Shown: positions 16,321-25,036 of the stretch, piece after piece | How the letters are laid out: each line of letters begins with the position of its first letter | How positions within the stretch are numbered: the stretch's first letter is position 1 | From: Microbacterium sp. | GTDB lineage: Bacteria > Actinomycetota > Actinomycetes > Actinomycetales > Microbacteriaceae | Direction of reading: 5' to 3' | NCBI RefSeq assembly: GCF_017305435.1 | Contig: NZ_JAFKIP010000003.1 | Span: 1-64,000 of the forward strand | DNA length: 64,000 nt | Program-made: the position numbers and the translations under genes | Notes under the pieces: model-generated | What the model saw: the letters and a program-made list of their open reading frames with translations, nothing else | The model's database searches: none | What the model was told of the DNA's origin: nothing

Positions 16321-17981
16321 CGCGGCTCCAGACTCGTGATGTTGAGGGTGAATCCGGTCGCGCCGCCGATGACGACGCTCTGCCGGTTGGGCTCGGTGCG
16401 CAGGGCCGCCCACGGGTCTTCTCCGGTGCCCGGCTGCGGGATGAACTCGGGGTAGTCGCTGCTGCTGACGTGCAGGCGCAGGCGGTGTCCGGTGCGCAGG
16501 CGGTAGCCGAGCTGCCCGAGGTCGATGTCGACGGCGGTCGGGTGGGATGCCTCGAGCAGCTGCACCTGTCCACGTGCGATGCGCAGGGCCGCGCCGTCGG
16601 GGGCGACGTCGAGCAGGCGGACGAAGAAGTCCATGACCGGGCCGTCCGAGCAGATCACGGCGGCCGCGTCGACCGCGCCGACGAGGTCGACATCGCGCGA
16701 GAACGGCTCGCTCGTGAAGACGAGGACGTCGTCGCGATCACCGAGGGGTGCCTCGTCAGGCTGGTCGAGCAGGAAGGCGAAGGCGTTGGCGACGCTGGAG
16801 GGCACGAGGTCGTTCGGGTCGTGGGTCCAGGTCAGCGTCGTCTCGCCCGGCGCGGCGACCGGCGAGAGCCCGCCGTCCGACGTCGCGAACAGGGCGTGCC
16901 GCGTGGTTCCGGGCGGGGGCCAGGATGCCGAGGTGTGCACCTCCCCGGTGCCGGCGAGCGTCCAGGTGACGCGCGGGATGTCGGTGGCCGAGCCGTTGCC
17001 GCGGACGAAGACCTCGAAGAACTCGAGCGTCGGGTCGAGCATGCGCGGCAGGTCGCCGCGGATCTGCTCTTCGGAGCGCTCCTCGACGCGGGCCTCGGCG
17101 GGGTCGTCGAGGTAGAACGCCTCGTGGTCCATCGGCTCGATCCGCAGGAAGTGGTTCATCGCCCACGCGGGTCGCTGCTCGATTTCGGCGACGTCCGCCC
17201 ACGACAGAGGCGCGCAGTTGTCCCACAGGCCGATCGTCTGCAGCGTCGGCACGGGGCGCGCGTCGAACGGGCTGCCCTGGGGGAAGCGCCGCAGGTGCAC
17301 GGGGCGCGGGTACCACTGGTCGTAGGAGATCGATCGCGAACCGATCTGCTCGAGCACCTCCTCGACCTGAGCACTGAACGGACGCCGCTCGGGGTCGAGC
17401 TCCCAGAAGAAGGCGTCCCGCGAGTGGAAGTACGTCAACGGGTAGAGGTAGGTGATGCCCCATTCGACGCGGCGGGTGCGATCGCCCGGGTCGCGGTGGA
17501 CCGGCTCGCCGAGCTGGGTGCCGGTGACGCGAGGCGAGATCGCCTTCAGCGCGGGGTGCTGGGACGACACCGCCGCCCACTGCGTGTAGCCGTAGTAGCT
17601 GTCTCCCCACATGGCGACGCGGCCGTTGGACCAGCTCTGCTGCGTGATCCACTCGATCGTGTCGTAGCCGTCGGCGACCTCGTTGACGAAGAGGAGCGTC
17701 TCGCCCTCGGAGCGGAACTTGCCGCGCACGTCCTGCGCCACGACCCCGTAGCCGGCCGCCATGAAGTACTCGGCGATGAGCGGGATGAAGGTGTATGCGC
17801 CGGCCTTGTCGTACGGCAGGCGGATGAGGATCGTATCGCCCGGCTCGGCGTCGGCGCCCCGCCCGGCATCCGTCGGCAGGTACACGTCGGATGCCAGGTG
17901 GATGCCGTCGCGCATGCGCACCTTGTGCTCCTGCGCCAGCGGGCTGACCGGCGCCGGCCCGACTCTCACGATCTGCGTCAC
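16317..17981 (-). CDS. CocE/NonD family alpha/beta hydrolase
   Basis: A 554-residue serine hydrolase of the X-Pro dipeptidyl-peptidase S15 / cocaine esterase group. The nucleophile elbow is GDSYYG. The acid is likely the Asp in GLWDNC and the His lies in EPMDHEAF. The C-terminal third is the jelly-roll X-Pro domain, ending with the typical GHRLRLHVSSSDYPEF segment. The GTG start at 17981 has AAGGGA 6 nt upstream; a GTG at 17996 is possible but poorer. It lacks an export signal. It is divergent from a TetR gene across a near-perfect operator. Confidence 0.88.
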   Translation of the reverse strand: MTQIVRVGPAPVSPLAQEHKVRMRDGIHLASDVYLPTDAGRGADAEPGDTILIRLPYDKAGAYTFIPLIAEYFMAAGYGVVAQDVRGKFRSEGETLLFVNEVADGYDTIEWITQQSWSNGRVAMWGDSYYGYTQWAAVSSQHPALKAISPRVTGTQLGEPVHRDPGDRTRRVEWGITYLYPLTYFHSRDAFFWELDPERRPFSAQVEEVLEQIGSRSISYDQWYPRPVHLRRFPQGSPFDARPVPTLQTIGLWDNCAPLSWADVAEIEQRPAWAMNHFLRIEPMDHEAFYLDDPAEARVEERSEEQIRGDLPRMLDPTLEFFEVFVRGNGSATDIPRVTWTLAGTGEVHTSASWPPPGTTRHALFATSDGGLSPVAAPGETTLTWTHDPNDLVPSSVANAFAFLLDQPDEAPLGDRDDVLVFTSEPFSRDVDLVGAVDAAAVICSDGPVMDFFVRLLDVAPDGAALRIARGQVQLLEASHPTAVDIDLGQLGYRLRTGHRLRLHVSSSDYPEFIPQPGTGEDPWAALRTEPNRQSVVIGGATGFTLNITSLEPR

Positions 17982-18027
17982 TGCATGTCCCTTCACGATC
18001 CGTTGTGGTCACGGTAGAGTCGATCTT

Positions 18028-18053
18028 GTTGATAGTCAAGTCTGACTATCAAC
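18028..18053. promoter_or_regulatory. TetR-type operator between CocE hydrolase and regulator
   Basis: GTTGATAGTCA-AGTC-TGACTATCAAC is a 26-bp inverted repeat with perfect 11-bp arms. It lies between the divergent hydrolase and TetR genes and is the only strong dyad there. Confidence 0.65.
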
Positions 18054-18075
18054 TTGCCTGACAGAATCGGAGCTC

Positions 18076-18696
18076 ATGGCCCGCCCGTCCGTCGCTCAAG
18101 CCCGTCGCCGCCAGATCCTGGAGGCGACGATTCGCTGCATCGCTGGGCACGGCATGTCCGGAGCGTCGCTCGACCGCATCGCGGAAGAGGCCGGCATGGC
18201 GCGCGGACACGTCCGCCACTTCGCGGGCAATCGCGACGACATCCTGGCTGCCGCCGCCGTCCTGCTGTACTTCGGCGAGGTCCCCGAGCCGGGTGCGGAC
18301 ATGGGTGCCACGGGGCATCCGGGCTCGTTCTTCCCGTCGCCCGATACCACCGTCGACGGTGCGCTGGAGTATCTGTTCGGCGAGTTCGCCGAACCGGACG
18401 CGACGAACATCGCCGCCCTCGCCTTCGTCGACGCGGGTCGGACGAACCCCGACCTGCACGCCGTGGTCGTGAGCGCCTATGCGAGCGCCGAGTCCGAGCT
18501 CGTCGCCGCGCTGTCCGCCGCCTACCCCGCCGCGCGCCCCGATGACGTGGAGCGCACCGCGAAGGGGGTGATGTCGATCGCGATCGGCAACGTCTTCATG
18601 TCCGACCTCGAGGTCTCAGCCGAGCGCACAAGGCTCGCACGCGCGAGCGCCGAGCTGCTGATCGCGGCGCTCGCCCGGATCCCCGAGTCCGCGTGA
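18076..18696 (+). CDS. TetR/AcrR-family transcriptional regulator
   Basis: 206 residues. The N-terminal helix-turn-helix is clear (RRQILEATIRCIAGHG, then LDRIAEEAGMARGHVRHFAGNRDDIL, residues about 11-55). The C-terminal ligand domain shows no recognisable subfamily. GGAGCTC precedes the ATG. It is divergent from the CocE/DUF3237 pair with a 26-bp operator between, so autoregulation and repression of the pair are likely. Confidence 0.88.
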   Translation: MARPSVAQARRRQILEATIRCIAGHGMSGASLDRIAEEAGMARGHVRHFAGNRDDILAAAAVLLYFGEVPEPGADMGATGHPGSFFPSPDTTVDGALEYLFGEFAEPDATNIAALAFVDAGRTNPDLHAVVVSAYASAESELVAALSAAYPAARPDDVERTAKGVMSIAIGNVFMSDLEVSAERTRLARASAELLIAALARIPESA

Positions 18697-18815
18697 GCGC
18701 GGCTCTCACGTCGCGCCGAGCATCAGGATCTCCTCAACCGTGAGCTCGGGCCGTAGCGGCCACTCCGGTCAGCGTGTCCGGGCGAGGAGCGGTTGACGGG
18801 ATCTGCGTGCCGGTA

Positions 18816-20039
18816 TCAGGCGAGGAGTGTCTCTCCGATGTAGCCTCCGGGCGCGCAGCCGGGCGGAACAGCGAACACGGCTGATCCGATGGGGATGGTC
18901 CATTCGTTGAGGAGGTCGAGTTCGTCGAGTCTGCGCTGGATGGGGGTGAACTGGGCGTCGACGTCGGCTTGGAAGGAGACGAAGATGAGCCCGGACTCGG
19001 AGACCTCGGCTCCGGTGGGCCGCTCGTCGTAGTTGTACGCACGGCGGAAGATCCGCTGCTTCTCGTCGTCGGGACGGGCGCGGCGCATATGGGAGAACTC
19101 GGGGATGACGGGGAAGCCGATCGTCGTCTTCGCATCGAAGTCGGGTTCGTCGTGCTCGCCGGTGCCGGTCAGTGGGGCGCCGTTGGTGAGAGTGCGTCCG
19201 ACGGATTGCTCCCGACCGGGTCGGTCGAGTCTGTCCCATTTGTCGAGATTCATGTGGATGCGTCGGACGACCATCCCGGTGCCGCCGGCGAGCCAGCCGG
19301 CACCGGACCAGACCACGTCATCGAAGTGCGCCGTGCCCGGTTTCGGGTTGGTGGTGCCGTCGACCTGTCCGAACAGATTCCGCATGGTCGTGCCGGGTGC
19401 GACCGACCCGTAGGCACGTCGGAATCCCTGCTGCGTCCACCGCACGTCCGCGAAGCTGCGCGCGTCTTTCAGCAGCATCCGGGTCGCGTGCGCGACGGTC
19501 AGGGGATCATCCGCGGCGATCTGCAGCAGAAGGTCGCCGTCGTTGAACTCGTCACGCAGCTGATCGACACTGAAGGCGGGAAGCGGCTGCAGCCACGCGG
19601 GCGCCTCTCTGCCGGCTCGGGATACGAAGCCCGGTCCGAACGCGAAGGTGACAGTGAGCCGCGCCGGGGTCAACGCGAGCTCCGGTTCGGAGTCCGCGAG
19701 TGCTGCCCTCCCCTGGGTGAGGCGTTCGGCGTCGTCGCTGAGGACGCGCATGAGGCGCCGCAACTGGTCGCGGTCGACGTCGTCGTGGAGGTCGAGCGCG
19801 ATGAAGGTGCCGTGCGCCTGGGCATCCGTGTCGATGCCCGCCTGGTGCGCGCCGTGAAACGGAACGATCTCGTCGCCGTTCAAAGGTGCGGAGGGTGAGG
19901 TGACCGTGCTGGTGGAGGGGTTGAGCGCGAGGTCGATGCCGATGGCGGCAGCGGCGCCGACGCCGGCGACAGTCCCCCCGAGGAGGAACTGTCGCCGCGT
20001 CGAACCCGATCGACCGGCGCCCGAGTCGGGCGCTGCCAT
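18816..20039 (-). CDS. Tat-exported Dyp-type heme peroxidase
   Basis: 407 residues. The N-terminus carries a twin-arginine signal (TRRQFLLGG followed by a hydrophobic stretch), so it folds with heme and is exported. The Dyp signature GxxDG is seen in FGQVDGT (about residue 228), and the likely proximal heme histidine lies in EFSHMRR. It resembles EfeB/YwbN. No EfeU or EfeO homologue is nearby; it instead closes a copper-type operon. The ATG overlaps the stop of the PCuAC gene by 1 nt (TGATG). Confidence 0.92.
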   Translation of the reverse strand: MAAPDSGAGRSGSTRRQFLLGGTVAGVGAAAAIGIDLALNPSTSTVTSPSAPLNGDEIVPFHGAHQAGIDTDAQAHGTFIALDLHDDVDRDQLRRLMRVLSDDAERLTQGRAALADSEPELALTPARLTVTFAFGPGFVSRAGREAPAWLQPLPAFSVDQLRDEFNDGDLLLQIAADDPLTVAHATRMLLKDARSFADVRWTQQGFRRAYGSVAPGTTMRNLFGQVDGTTNPKPGTAHFDDVVWSGAGWLAGGTGMVVRRIHMNLDKWDRLDRPGREQSVGRTLTNGAPLTGTGEHDEPDFDAKTTIGFPVIPEFSHMRRARPDDEKQRIFRRAYNYDERPTGAEVSESGLIFVSFQADVDAQFTPIQRRLDELDLLNEWTIPIGSAVFAVPPGCAPGGYIGETLLA

Positions 20040-20596
20040 CAGTTGCTCGGAATGGGGCTCGGGCTCATGTCCATGTCCATGTGGTCGCCCTCGTAGTTCT
20101 CGTTCGCGCCTGAGTAGTCCTTCACCGGGGCGGTGAACTCGTAGGTCGAGCCGTCCGAGAACGTGAGGGTGAACGTCGCCTCATCGCCCGCTGCGAGCGG
20201 GGCGGTGAGCTCCATCAGCATGATGTGATTTCCGCCCGGCTCGAGCACGAAGCTGCCCCCGGCAGGGATGACGAAGCCGCCGTCCTTCTCCTGCATGACC
20301 ATCTCACCGGAGTCGTTCTCGACGGTCTCGTGCAGCTGCAGCATGGTGGATGCCGGCGACTCGGCGGACACGAGCGTGATGTCCTCATCCGACTCATTGG
20401 TCAGGGTGCCGAACGCGGCCGACATACCCGAGTCCGCAGCCTTGACCCACGCGTCCGTGATGGTGACGGCGTCTCCAGCGCGTGCCGAGGTCGGCGTTGC
20501 TTCGGGGGCCGCGGTGGATGCGCAGCCGGAAAGGGCGAGGATGGCAGCGGCGAGCAGGGCGCTCAGGCGCGCGCCGGTCTTGATGCGAGTGTTCAT
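20039..20596 (-). CDS. PCu(A)C-family periplasmic copper chaperone
   Basis: 185 residues with a signal peptide ending in the lipobox ALSGC, so it is a surface lipoprotein. The PCuAC copper site pattern is present: a Met and His in TMLQLHE, a Met-rich segment (EMVMQEKDGG) and the distal NHIMLM motif. The tail has a further metal-like cluster, GDHMDMDM. The family delivers Cu(I) to cytochrome oxidase or buffers copper outside the membrane. It overlaps CopC by 4 nt. Confidence 0.9.
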   Translation of the reverse strand: MNTRIKTGARLSALLAAAILALSGCASTAAPEATPTSARAGDAVTITDAWVKAADSGMSAAFGTLTNESDEDITLVSAESPASTMLQLHETVENDSGEMVMQEKDGGFVIPAGGSFVLEPGGNHIMLMELTAPLAAGDEATFTLTFSDGSTYEFTAPVKDYSGANENYEGDHMDMDMSPSPIPSN

Positions 20597-21204
20597 GAGG
20601 AAGTGCCTTTCTTACGGCGAATGAGGTGAATGAGGGCGTACGCGGCGGTCGCTGCGAGTGCACCGCCGGCGCCGACCAGGAGAATGCGGAGTGCTCCCTG
20701 GTCTTCTTGTGTGCTCTGTTCCTGCGTCGCGACGGCAGGATCGGTCGCGGCGCTCTCCGTTGTGTCGGTGGTGGCCGTTGTGTCGGTGGTGGCCGTTGTG
20801 TCGGTGGGGGCCGGGGTGCGTGTGAGCGGAGCCGCGTCACCCACGGTGAACGGAACCAATCCGCTGATCGGATGCCCGTCCTCCGAGACGACCCGCCAAC
20901 GGATCTCGTACCCGTCCGAGGGCATCCCGGCATCCAGCTCCACGGTCACCGTGCCGCTGTGAACCGTCGGCTCCCCGACAGTCCAGTCGCGCCCCGCATC
21001 ATCCGCGACGATCACCGCGGCGCCGATCGTGAGCACGTCCGCGGAGAACGTCAGCGAGATCTCCGTCGGTGCTTCGGCGAGTTGGGAACCCGACGCGGGA
21101 GTGCTGGAGATCAGCTCGTCATGCGCCGCAGCGGGCGACGCACTGACGAGCACGACCACCGCCGCCACGGTGCACGCGAACAGCAGGGACGGGGAACGGG
21201 ACAT
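20593..21204 (-). CDS. CopC-domain copper-resistance protein with C-terminal anchor
   Basis: 203 residues. A Sec signal is cleaved before AHDELISSTP, which places the copper-binding histidine at the mature N-terminus; the second histidine lies in SEDGHPISG. The CopC beta-sandwich is followed by a Thr/Asp linker with a repeated TDTTAT unit and a C-terminal transmembrane helix with a short basic tail (IRRKKGTSS). No CopD domain is fused. It is coupled to PCuAC by a 4-nt overlap. Confidence 0.9.
   Translation of the reverse strand: MSRSPSLLFACTVAAVVVLVSASPAAAHDELISSTPASGSQLAEAPTEISLTFSADVLTIGAAVIVADDAGRDWTVGEPTVHSGTVTVELDAGMPSDGYEIRWRVVSEDGHPISGLVPFTVGDAAPLTRTPAPTDTTATTDTTATTDTTESAATDPAVATQEQSTQEDQGALRILLVGAGGALAATAAYALIHLIRRKKGTSS
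20758..20811 (-). repeat. In-frame tandem repeat in the CopC linker
   Basis: About three copies of an 18-bp unit (gttgtgtcggtggtggcc) encode TDTTAT repeats between the CopC domain and its membrane anchor. Such units can change length by slippage, altering linker length without changing frame. Confidence 0.7.
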
Positions 21205-21279
21205 CGGGCACCACCAATCGGTCGCGCACCCAGCCGGCGCGCACGCGAAGCCAGCCGACAGGCCGTCGGCCGAGCGGAA

Positions 21280-21900
21280 TCAGAGCGCGATCGAAAGAGG
21301 GGGCCCGCGGTGGCGGTGGAGGGACAGGCGTGCCGCCGGCCGGACGATCCAGCCCGGTGCGTCTGCGATGCCGGCGGGGCGCGTCACGGGCAGTGCGGGA
21401 ATCACGTCGCACGTGACGACGCGGCGTGCCCATGCACGCAGTCGATGGCCGAGCGCGAGCAGAGCCCGCAACGTGCGCTCCCCCTGGTACAGCACCGCGA
21501 TCGTCACCGCCGCAGCGATTCCGTGCCCCACCCACATCGCGGGATCCGCGCACAGCGCCGCCACGGTCGAATCGCCGCTGCTCGGAATCACCGGCATCCC
21601 CGTGTGATGCTGATGCCCCGCCGTCACGGATCCCGACGCAGATGTGGACACCGCACCCATCACGAAGAGCGTGTGGAACAGAAGCTGGCTTACGATCACG
21701 CTCACAGCGAGGCGCAGTCTCGAGAGACCTCGGCCGGCGAGCAGGGTGCTGACCATGACCGCGAGCATCCAAGGAGCGGCGATGCCCACCCATCCCGGGA
21801 TATCCCCGCCTGCGACCACGTGCGATAGCAGCGCCGCGAACGTCGCGACAGACGCGACGACGACGCCACGCGCAACGCGTGGTGCCCGGGAGGAACGCAT
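21280..21900 (-). CDS. Hypothetical polytopic membrane protein of the copper operon
   Basis: 206 residues with four or five predicted transmembrane segments, for example VVVASVATFAALLSHVVAG and MLAVMVSTLLAG. A short extracytoplasmic loop contains GHQHHTGM, a likely metal-binding cluster. I recognise no named family. ATG at 21900 opens MRSSRAPR; an in-frame extension to 22011 runs into the resolvase remnant and is unlikely. It lies 75 nt before CopC on the same strand and is probably the first gene of the copper operon. Confidence 0.65.
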   Translation of the reverse strand: MRSSRAPRVARGVVVASVATFAALLSHVVAGGDIPGWVGIAAPWMLAVMVSTLLAGRGLSRLRLAVSVIVSQLLFHTLFVMGAVSTSASGSVTAGHQHHTGMPVIPSSGDSTVAALCADPAMWVGHGIAAAVTIAVLYQGERTLRALLALGHRLRAWARRVVTCDVIPALPVTRPAGIADAPGWIVRPAARLSLHRHRGPPLSIAL

Positions 21901-22034
21901 GCGTCCAGTCTGCCAGGTCCTGACCAGCGCGACTTCGACGGGCGATCGCTCTGACCTCAGCACCCTCGCGGCCGTGGCATCTGCGGGGCGCCTCTTTGCG
22001 AGGCAATTCACCGCAGGTGCCCTCGGCTCGTGGT

Positions 22035-22531
22035 CTAGAAGACCCGATCACAGATCTCGAACAGCAGCTTCCGCTGCGGCGCGGTGAGTTTCGGCTGCTT
22101 GCCCTTCAACCGTCCCTTCGCACGCGCAACGGCCATGCCTTCTCGCGTGCGCATGCTGATGAGGCCCCACTCGAACTCGGCAACCATCGCCAGCACATTG
22201 AACAACAACCGCCCCACAGGATCCGTGGGGTCATATCTGCTCCCGCCCAGGCTCAGCGCGACGCCTTAGCTGTCAGCTCGTCCGCGATTTCGCGGGCGTC
22301 ACGCGACGAACGAGCAGGTCGGTCGAGCTTGGTGACGACCAGCGTCTCGCCCGTGCGCACTGCGGCGAGCGTTTCTCGGAGCTCGGGCCGAGCGCGATTC
22401 GCTCCGGTCATCCCGTGATCGACGTAGATGTTCGCGTCCTGAACACCCAAACGCAAGAATCCGTCGCGCTGAGCGGTGAGGTCTTGATCCGCGGTCGAGA
22501 CCCTGGCATGTCCAATCTGAATTGCATCCAT
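22035..22531 (-). pseudogene. Frameshifted serine resolvase/invertase
   Basis: The 5' part encodes the N-terminal catalytic domain of a Tn3-type resolvase (MDAIQIGHARVSTADQDL, with the active serine in RVST and the downstream TKLDRPARSSRD). Near 22264 the frame breaks and continues one base off with SLGGSRYDPTDPVGRLLFNVLAMVAEFEWGLI and RAKGRLKGKQPKL. One missing base in the AAGGCG run after DELTAK explains the break. The C-terminus then stops at FEICDRVF, before a normal DNA-binding helix-turn-helix. The gene is therefore inactive twice over and marks an old mobile element. Confidence 0.85.
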
Positions 22532-22741
22532 CCGCTCAGGGTGCGCCGCCAGCGCGCAGGGCGACAATCGTCGATCCCTATCCGTGCGGTTGCCCGCACA
22601 CGGGAAGTCGCGGGCGCGCTCTGGAGGTCACCGCGAGCTATCCCGCGGTCCGAATCTCTGCGAGGCCGGCGCGGCCAACACAGCATTTCACGATCGGCGA
22701 TTTCACACCCTCAAATGTCGGCGGCGCGCCACTGACCTTGT

Positions 22742-23062
22742 ATGCGAACTACGACTGGTCGTTCACGTTGGAGTGGAAGGTTCGTCCTGTTCGACGAGGA
22801 ACCCATGGGCGATATTCACGAGGAAGCACAGATCGCGTTCCTCGTTCGCGAGATCGAATCCGTCGCCACCCACGGTCTTCGTCGGTCGCGCTTCGATGCA
22901 CTCATCGAGGCCGACGAGACCGAACCAGTCCATGAGAAACGTGGAGCCCGCGTTTTCGCACGTACGCCGGTCCGTGAGCGGGTGGTCTGCAGCTTGGCTG
23001 GCGTACTGCGCCGTTGGCAAGGCCCCATGGCCAGGTATCGCGGAGTTGGTGGTCAGCGATAG
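22742..23062 (+). CDS. Hypothetical protein, possibly 5'-truncated remnant
   Basis: No family recognised. The frame from about 22775 reads RFVLFDEEPMGDIHEEAQIAF and onward with consistently G/C third codon positions, better than the overlapping minus-strand frame. Internal ATG at 22805 would give 85 residues. Just upstream, a different frame reads GDFTPSN...YANYDWSFTLEW, also protein-like, so an older gene may have been frameshifted near 22780. It sits beside the broken resolvase. Confidence 0.35.
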   Translation: MRTTTGRSRWSGRFVLFDEEPMGDIHEEAQIAFLVREIESVATHGLRRSRFDALIEADETEPVHEKRGARVFARTPVRERVVCSLAGVLRRWQGPMARYRGVGGQR

Positions 23063-23412
23063 ACGACCGAAGAGCCGAAAGCGCCGCAGGTGTATGTAGC
23101 ACCTTCGATCTGATGGGTACCCGGCCCTAGCTCTGCGCACATTCCGATCAGTTGCATGGCCATGGGGATCAGGATCGCCAGGCAGACGATGGTGAACAAG
23201 AGGCCGACGGCGGAGACAATGACCCCGGCCACGGCGAGGCCTTTGCGGTCTCCAGTCTTGCGGGATCGAGCAAGAGCGATGATGCTCACTACGATTCCAG
23301 CGACGGGGATTGGGAAGGCGAGGATGAAGCCGACCACGCTCATCGCGGAGAATCGCGGTGCGCTAAGCATCTGCTGACCAGTGAGGACTGTCGGCTCACC
23401 TGAGAGAGTCAT
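23053..23412 (-). CDS. DUF4190-like small membrane protein
   Basis: 119 residues. Two hydrophobic segments flank a basic loop: MSVVGFILAFPIPVAGIVVSI, the loop ARSRKTGDRKG, then LAVAGVIVSAVGLLFTIVCL. This is the DUF4190 pattern of actinobacterial membrane proteins. A short extracytoplasmic C-terminus has two cysteines (MCAEL and YTCGAF). The start MTLSGEP is chosen because the upstream 42 codons lack coding character. Function unknown. Confidence 0.6.
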   Translation of the reverse strand: MTLSGEPTVLTGQQMLSAPRFSAMSVVGFILAFPIPVAGIVVSIIALARSRKTGDRKGLAVAGVIVSAVGLLFTIVCLAILIPMAMQLIGMCAELGPGTHQIEGATYTCGAFGSSVVYR

Positions 23413-23694
23413 TCGCACAGCGTATAGCCGCGACTGCACGCGCCTGGTAAGCCTCGTCGAAACATGAGCCGTAGAGCCGCGTTCAGAACGACCACTCTGC
23501 CGACAGGACGATAAGCGACGCTGACCAGATCGAATCATGTGCTGGGCATACGGCGGTATGCCTCGGTTGCCGAGGTGCGCACCCTGGCCGGTCCACCTGC
23601 GTGCGCGATCGCGTCGCGCTCCTTCGAGTCGGGCCGCTATCGCAGTGGGCGGCCGCCGTATCCGTGTTGGCAGACGGCATGGGCCCCTGTCGAT

Positions 23695-24345
23695 TCAGTT
23701 GGCGTGAATTGCCCAGGGAGCGAGGAGGTTTCCGATGACGACCATCATCGTGACGCCGATCAACACGCTGACCACCATCGCTGCGATCCCCGCGAGGTAT
23801 CGAAGAAGCGCTCGGCGTGTTTGGTCTGGGTCGGGAATCGAGTGTCCTGCGACCTCATCGAAGTGGCTGGCTTCCCACATCCCTGTCCCGACGACGATGA
23901 GGAGACGAAGCCGGTGATCTCGCAGCACCGCCACATAGGAGGAATAGCCGCGCCCGGGAAGGGTCACGCGCGTGGCTCGCAGTGAGTCGGTCGCCACGCG
24001 GCGACGGCCGAGCACACTGACCCCGTAGAGACAGCCGCCTTCGCTGGTAGTGAGCGCAATCGACGTCACCGGCAACAACAGCCACGGCCAGAGAATTGCG
24101 AATACGAGCAAGAAGATCATTGCGGTGTCCGCTGAGATCCAGGCCGGTCCCGCAAACCCGCACACGACGCTTACAAGGATCAGCGCCAACAGGTACGCCC
24201 GCCCAGCCCAGATGAGTGCCTGACCGATCCGGATTCGGCGCGACGGATAGCCGGCACGCGCAGCGTCCGCGAGTTCGCTGCGGGTCACAGTCACATCGAG
24301 ATTCAACACCACCGTCGGCGACTCGCCGACTTCGATGCTATTCAA
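23695..24345 (-). CDS. Hypothetical membrane protein
   Basis: Up to 216 residues. There are two adjacent helices near residues 45-95 (YLLALILVSVVCGFAG and IFLLVFAILWPWLLL), a soluble middle region and a C-terminal helix (AAMVVSVLIGVTMMVVIGNLL). The layout resembles PH-like membrane proteins but I cannot assign a family. The TTG start at 24345 is the first in frame; a GTG about 30 codons downstream is an alternative. Confidence 0.5.
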   Translation of the reverse strand: MNSIEVGESPTVVLNLDVTVTRSELADAARAGYPSRRIRIGQALIWAGRAYLLALILVSVVCGFAGPAWISADTAMIFLLVFAILWPWLLLPVTSIALTTSEGGCLYGVSVLGRRRVATDSLRATRVTLPGRGYSSYVAVLRDHRLRLLIVVGTGMWEASHFDEVAGHSIPDPDQTRRALLRYLAGIAAMVVSVLIGVTMMVVIGNLLAPWAIHAN

Positions 24346-24399
24346 TCAATGGCATCAAACAGCGCACATGACGTCCCTGACTGCGGCGCTCATGCCCCG

Positions 24400-24516
24400 T
24401 CACTCACCAGAGCGCTCGTCGAGCTCCTTCAGTCTCTTCAGCTTGGTCCACGGCACGAATGCGATCCAGGCGACCGAAGCGATTGAAGCGCCCATCAGCA
24501 TTGAAGCGATGTCCAT
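24400..24516 (-). CDS. Possible 38-residue single-helix membrane peptide
   Basis: ATG at 24516 opens a 38-codon frame with one hydrophobic helix (about residues 5-22, ending IAFVPW) and a highly charged tail (TKLKRLKELDERSGE). The order of hydrophobic helix then basic tail is that of real small membrane proteins. Only a weak GGGGG stretch serves as ribosome site. No homologue recognised. Confidence 0.35.
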   Translation of the reverse strand: MDIASMLMGASIASVAWIAFVPWTKLKRLKELDERSGE

Positions 24517-24736
24517 GCCCCCAACCTACTAAGACCACGCACTCAGCGACTCCCCCGCGCGGCGGATATCCATCGCACGCTCGGCGGTCGATCACCGCGC
24601 GTGAGCCGGCCCACAGGCGTGCGGACCAGCAGCAGCGCCGACAGCCGAGTCGAAGTCGGCGTACAGGCCCTAGCTAAAGCGGAGGCAGGTTGTCGAGATT
24701 GTTCTTCGTCGTAGTGTCCGCCGTCGTTTTGAGGAA

Positions 24737-24997
24737 CTATCGCCCACCGGAGGTCTGGGCGACATAGACGTTGGCGCGCTGCGGGCAGTTGACGTAAAAC
24801 GTGTTGGTACGCGATTCGATCGATGCTACGACCTGGGCAACCGACCACTCCCATTGCCCCCGTACGCCAACATCTGTGATGTCCCCGCTCCGGTCTTTGC
24901 GGACGTTCTTGATCTCGGCATCTGCCACGACTTTCTCCGATCGATCTGTCTTCGCTACCTGCGAAGGCGACACCACCTTTGCCGCAGCCTCCGACAC
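24737..24997 (-). CDS. DUF3892-family protein
   Basis: 86 residues from a GTG start; an in-frame stop lies about 12 codons upstream and no ATG intervenes. The body reads AEIKNVRKDRSGDITDVGV, then SIESRTNTFYVN and ANVYVAQTSGG, which fits DUF3892, a small domain of unknown function common in actinobacterial accessory DNA. No ribosome site is evident, so translation may depend on the upstream gene. Confidence 0.6.
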   Translation of the reverse strand: MSEAAAKVVSPSQVAKTDRSEKVVADAEIKNVRKDRSGDITDVGVRGQWEWSVAQVVASIESRTNTFYVNCPQRANVYVAQTSGGR

Positions 24998-25036
24998 TGC
25001 TGCAAGCGATCCGGTGACGGGCGCGCAAGCTATCGA

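Noticed and set aside
20758-20811. Short tandem repeats as a possible CRISPR array
   Set aside because: Units are contiguous without spacers and encode a protein linker; no cas genes are present.
22763-23140. 125-residue minus-strand frame opposite the remnant at 22742-23062
   Set aside because: The plus-strand frame has better third-position G/C bias and more protein-like sequence.
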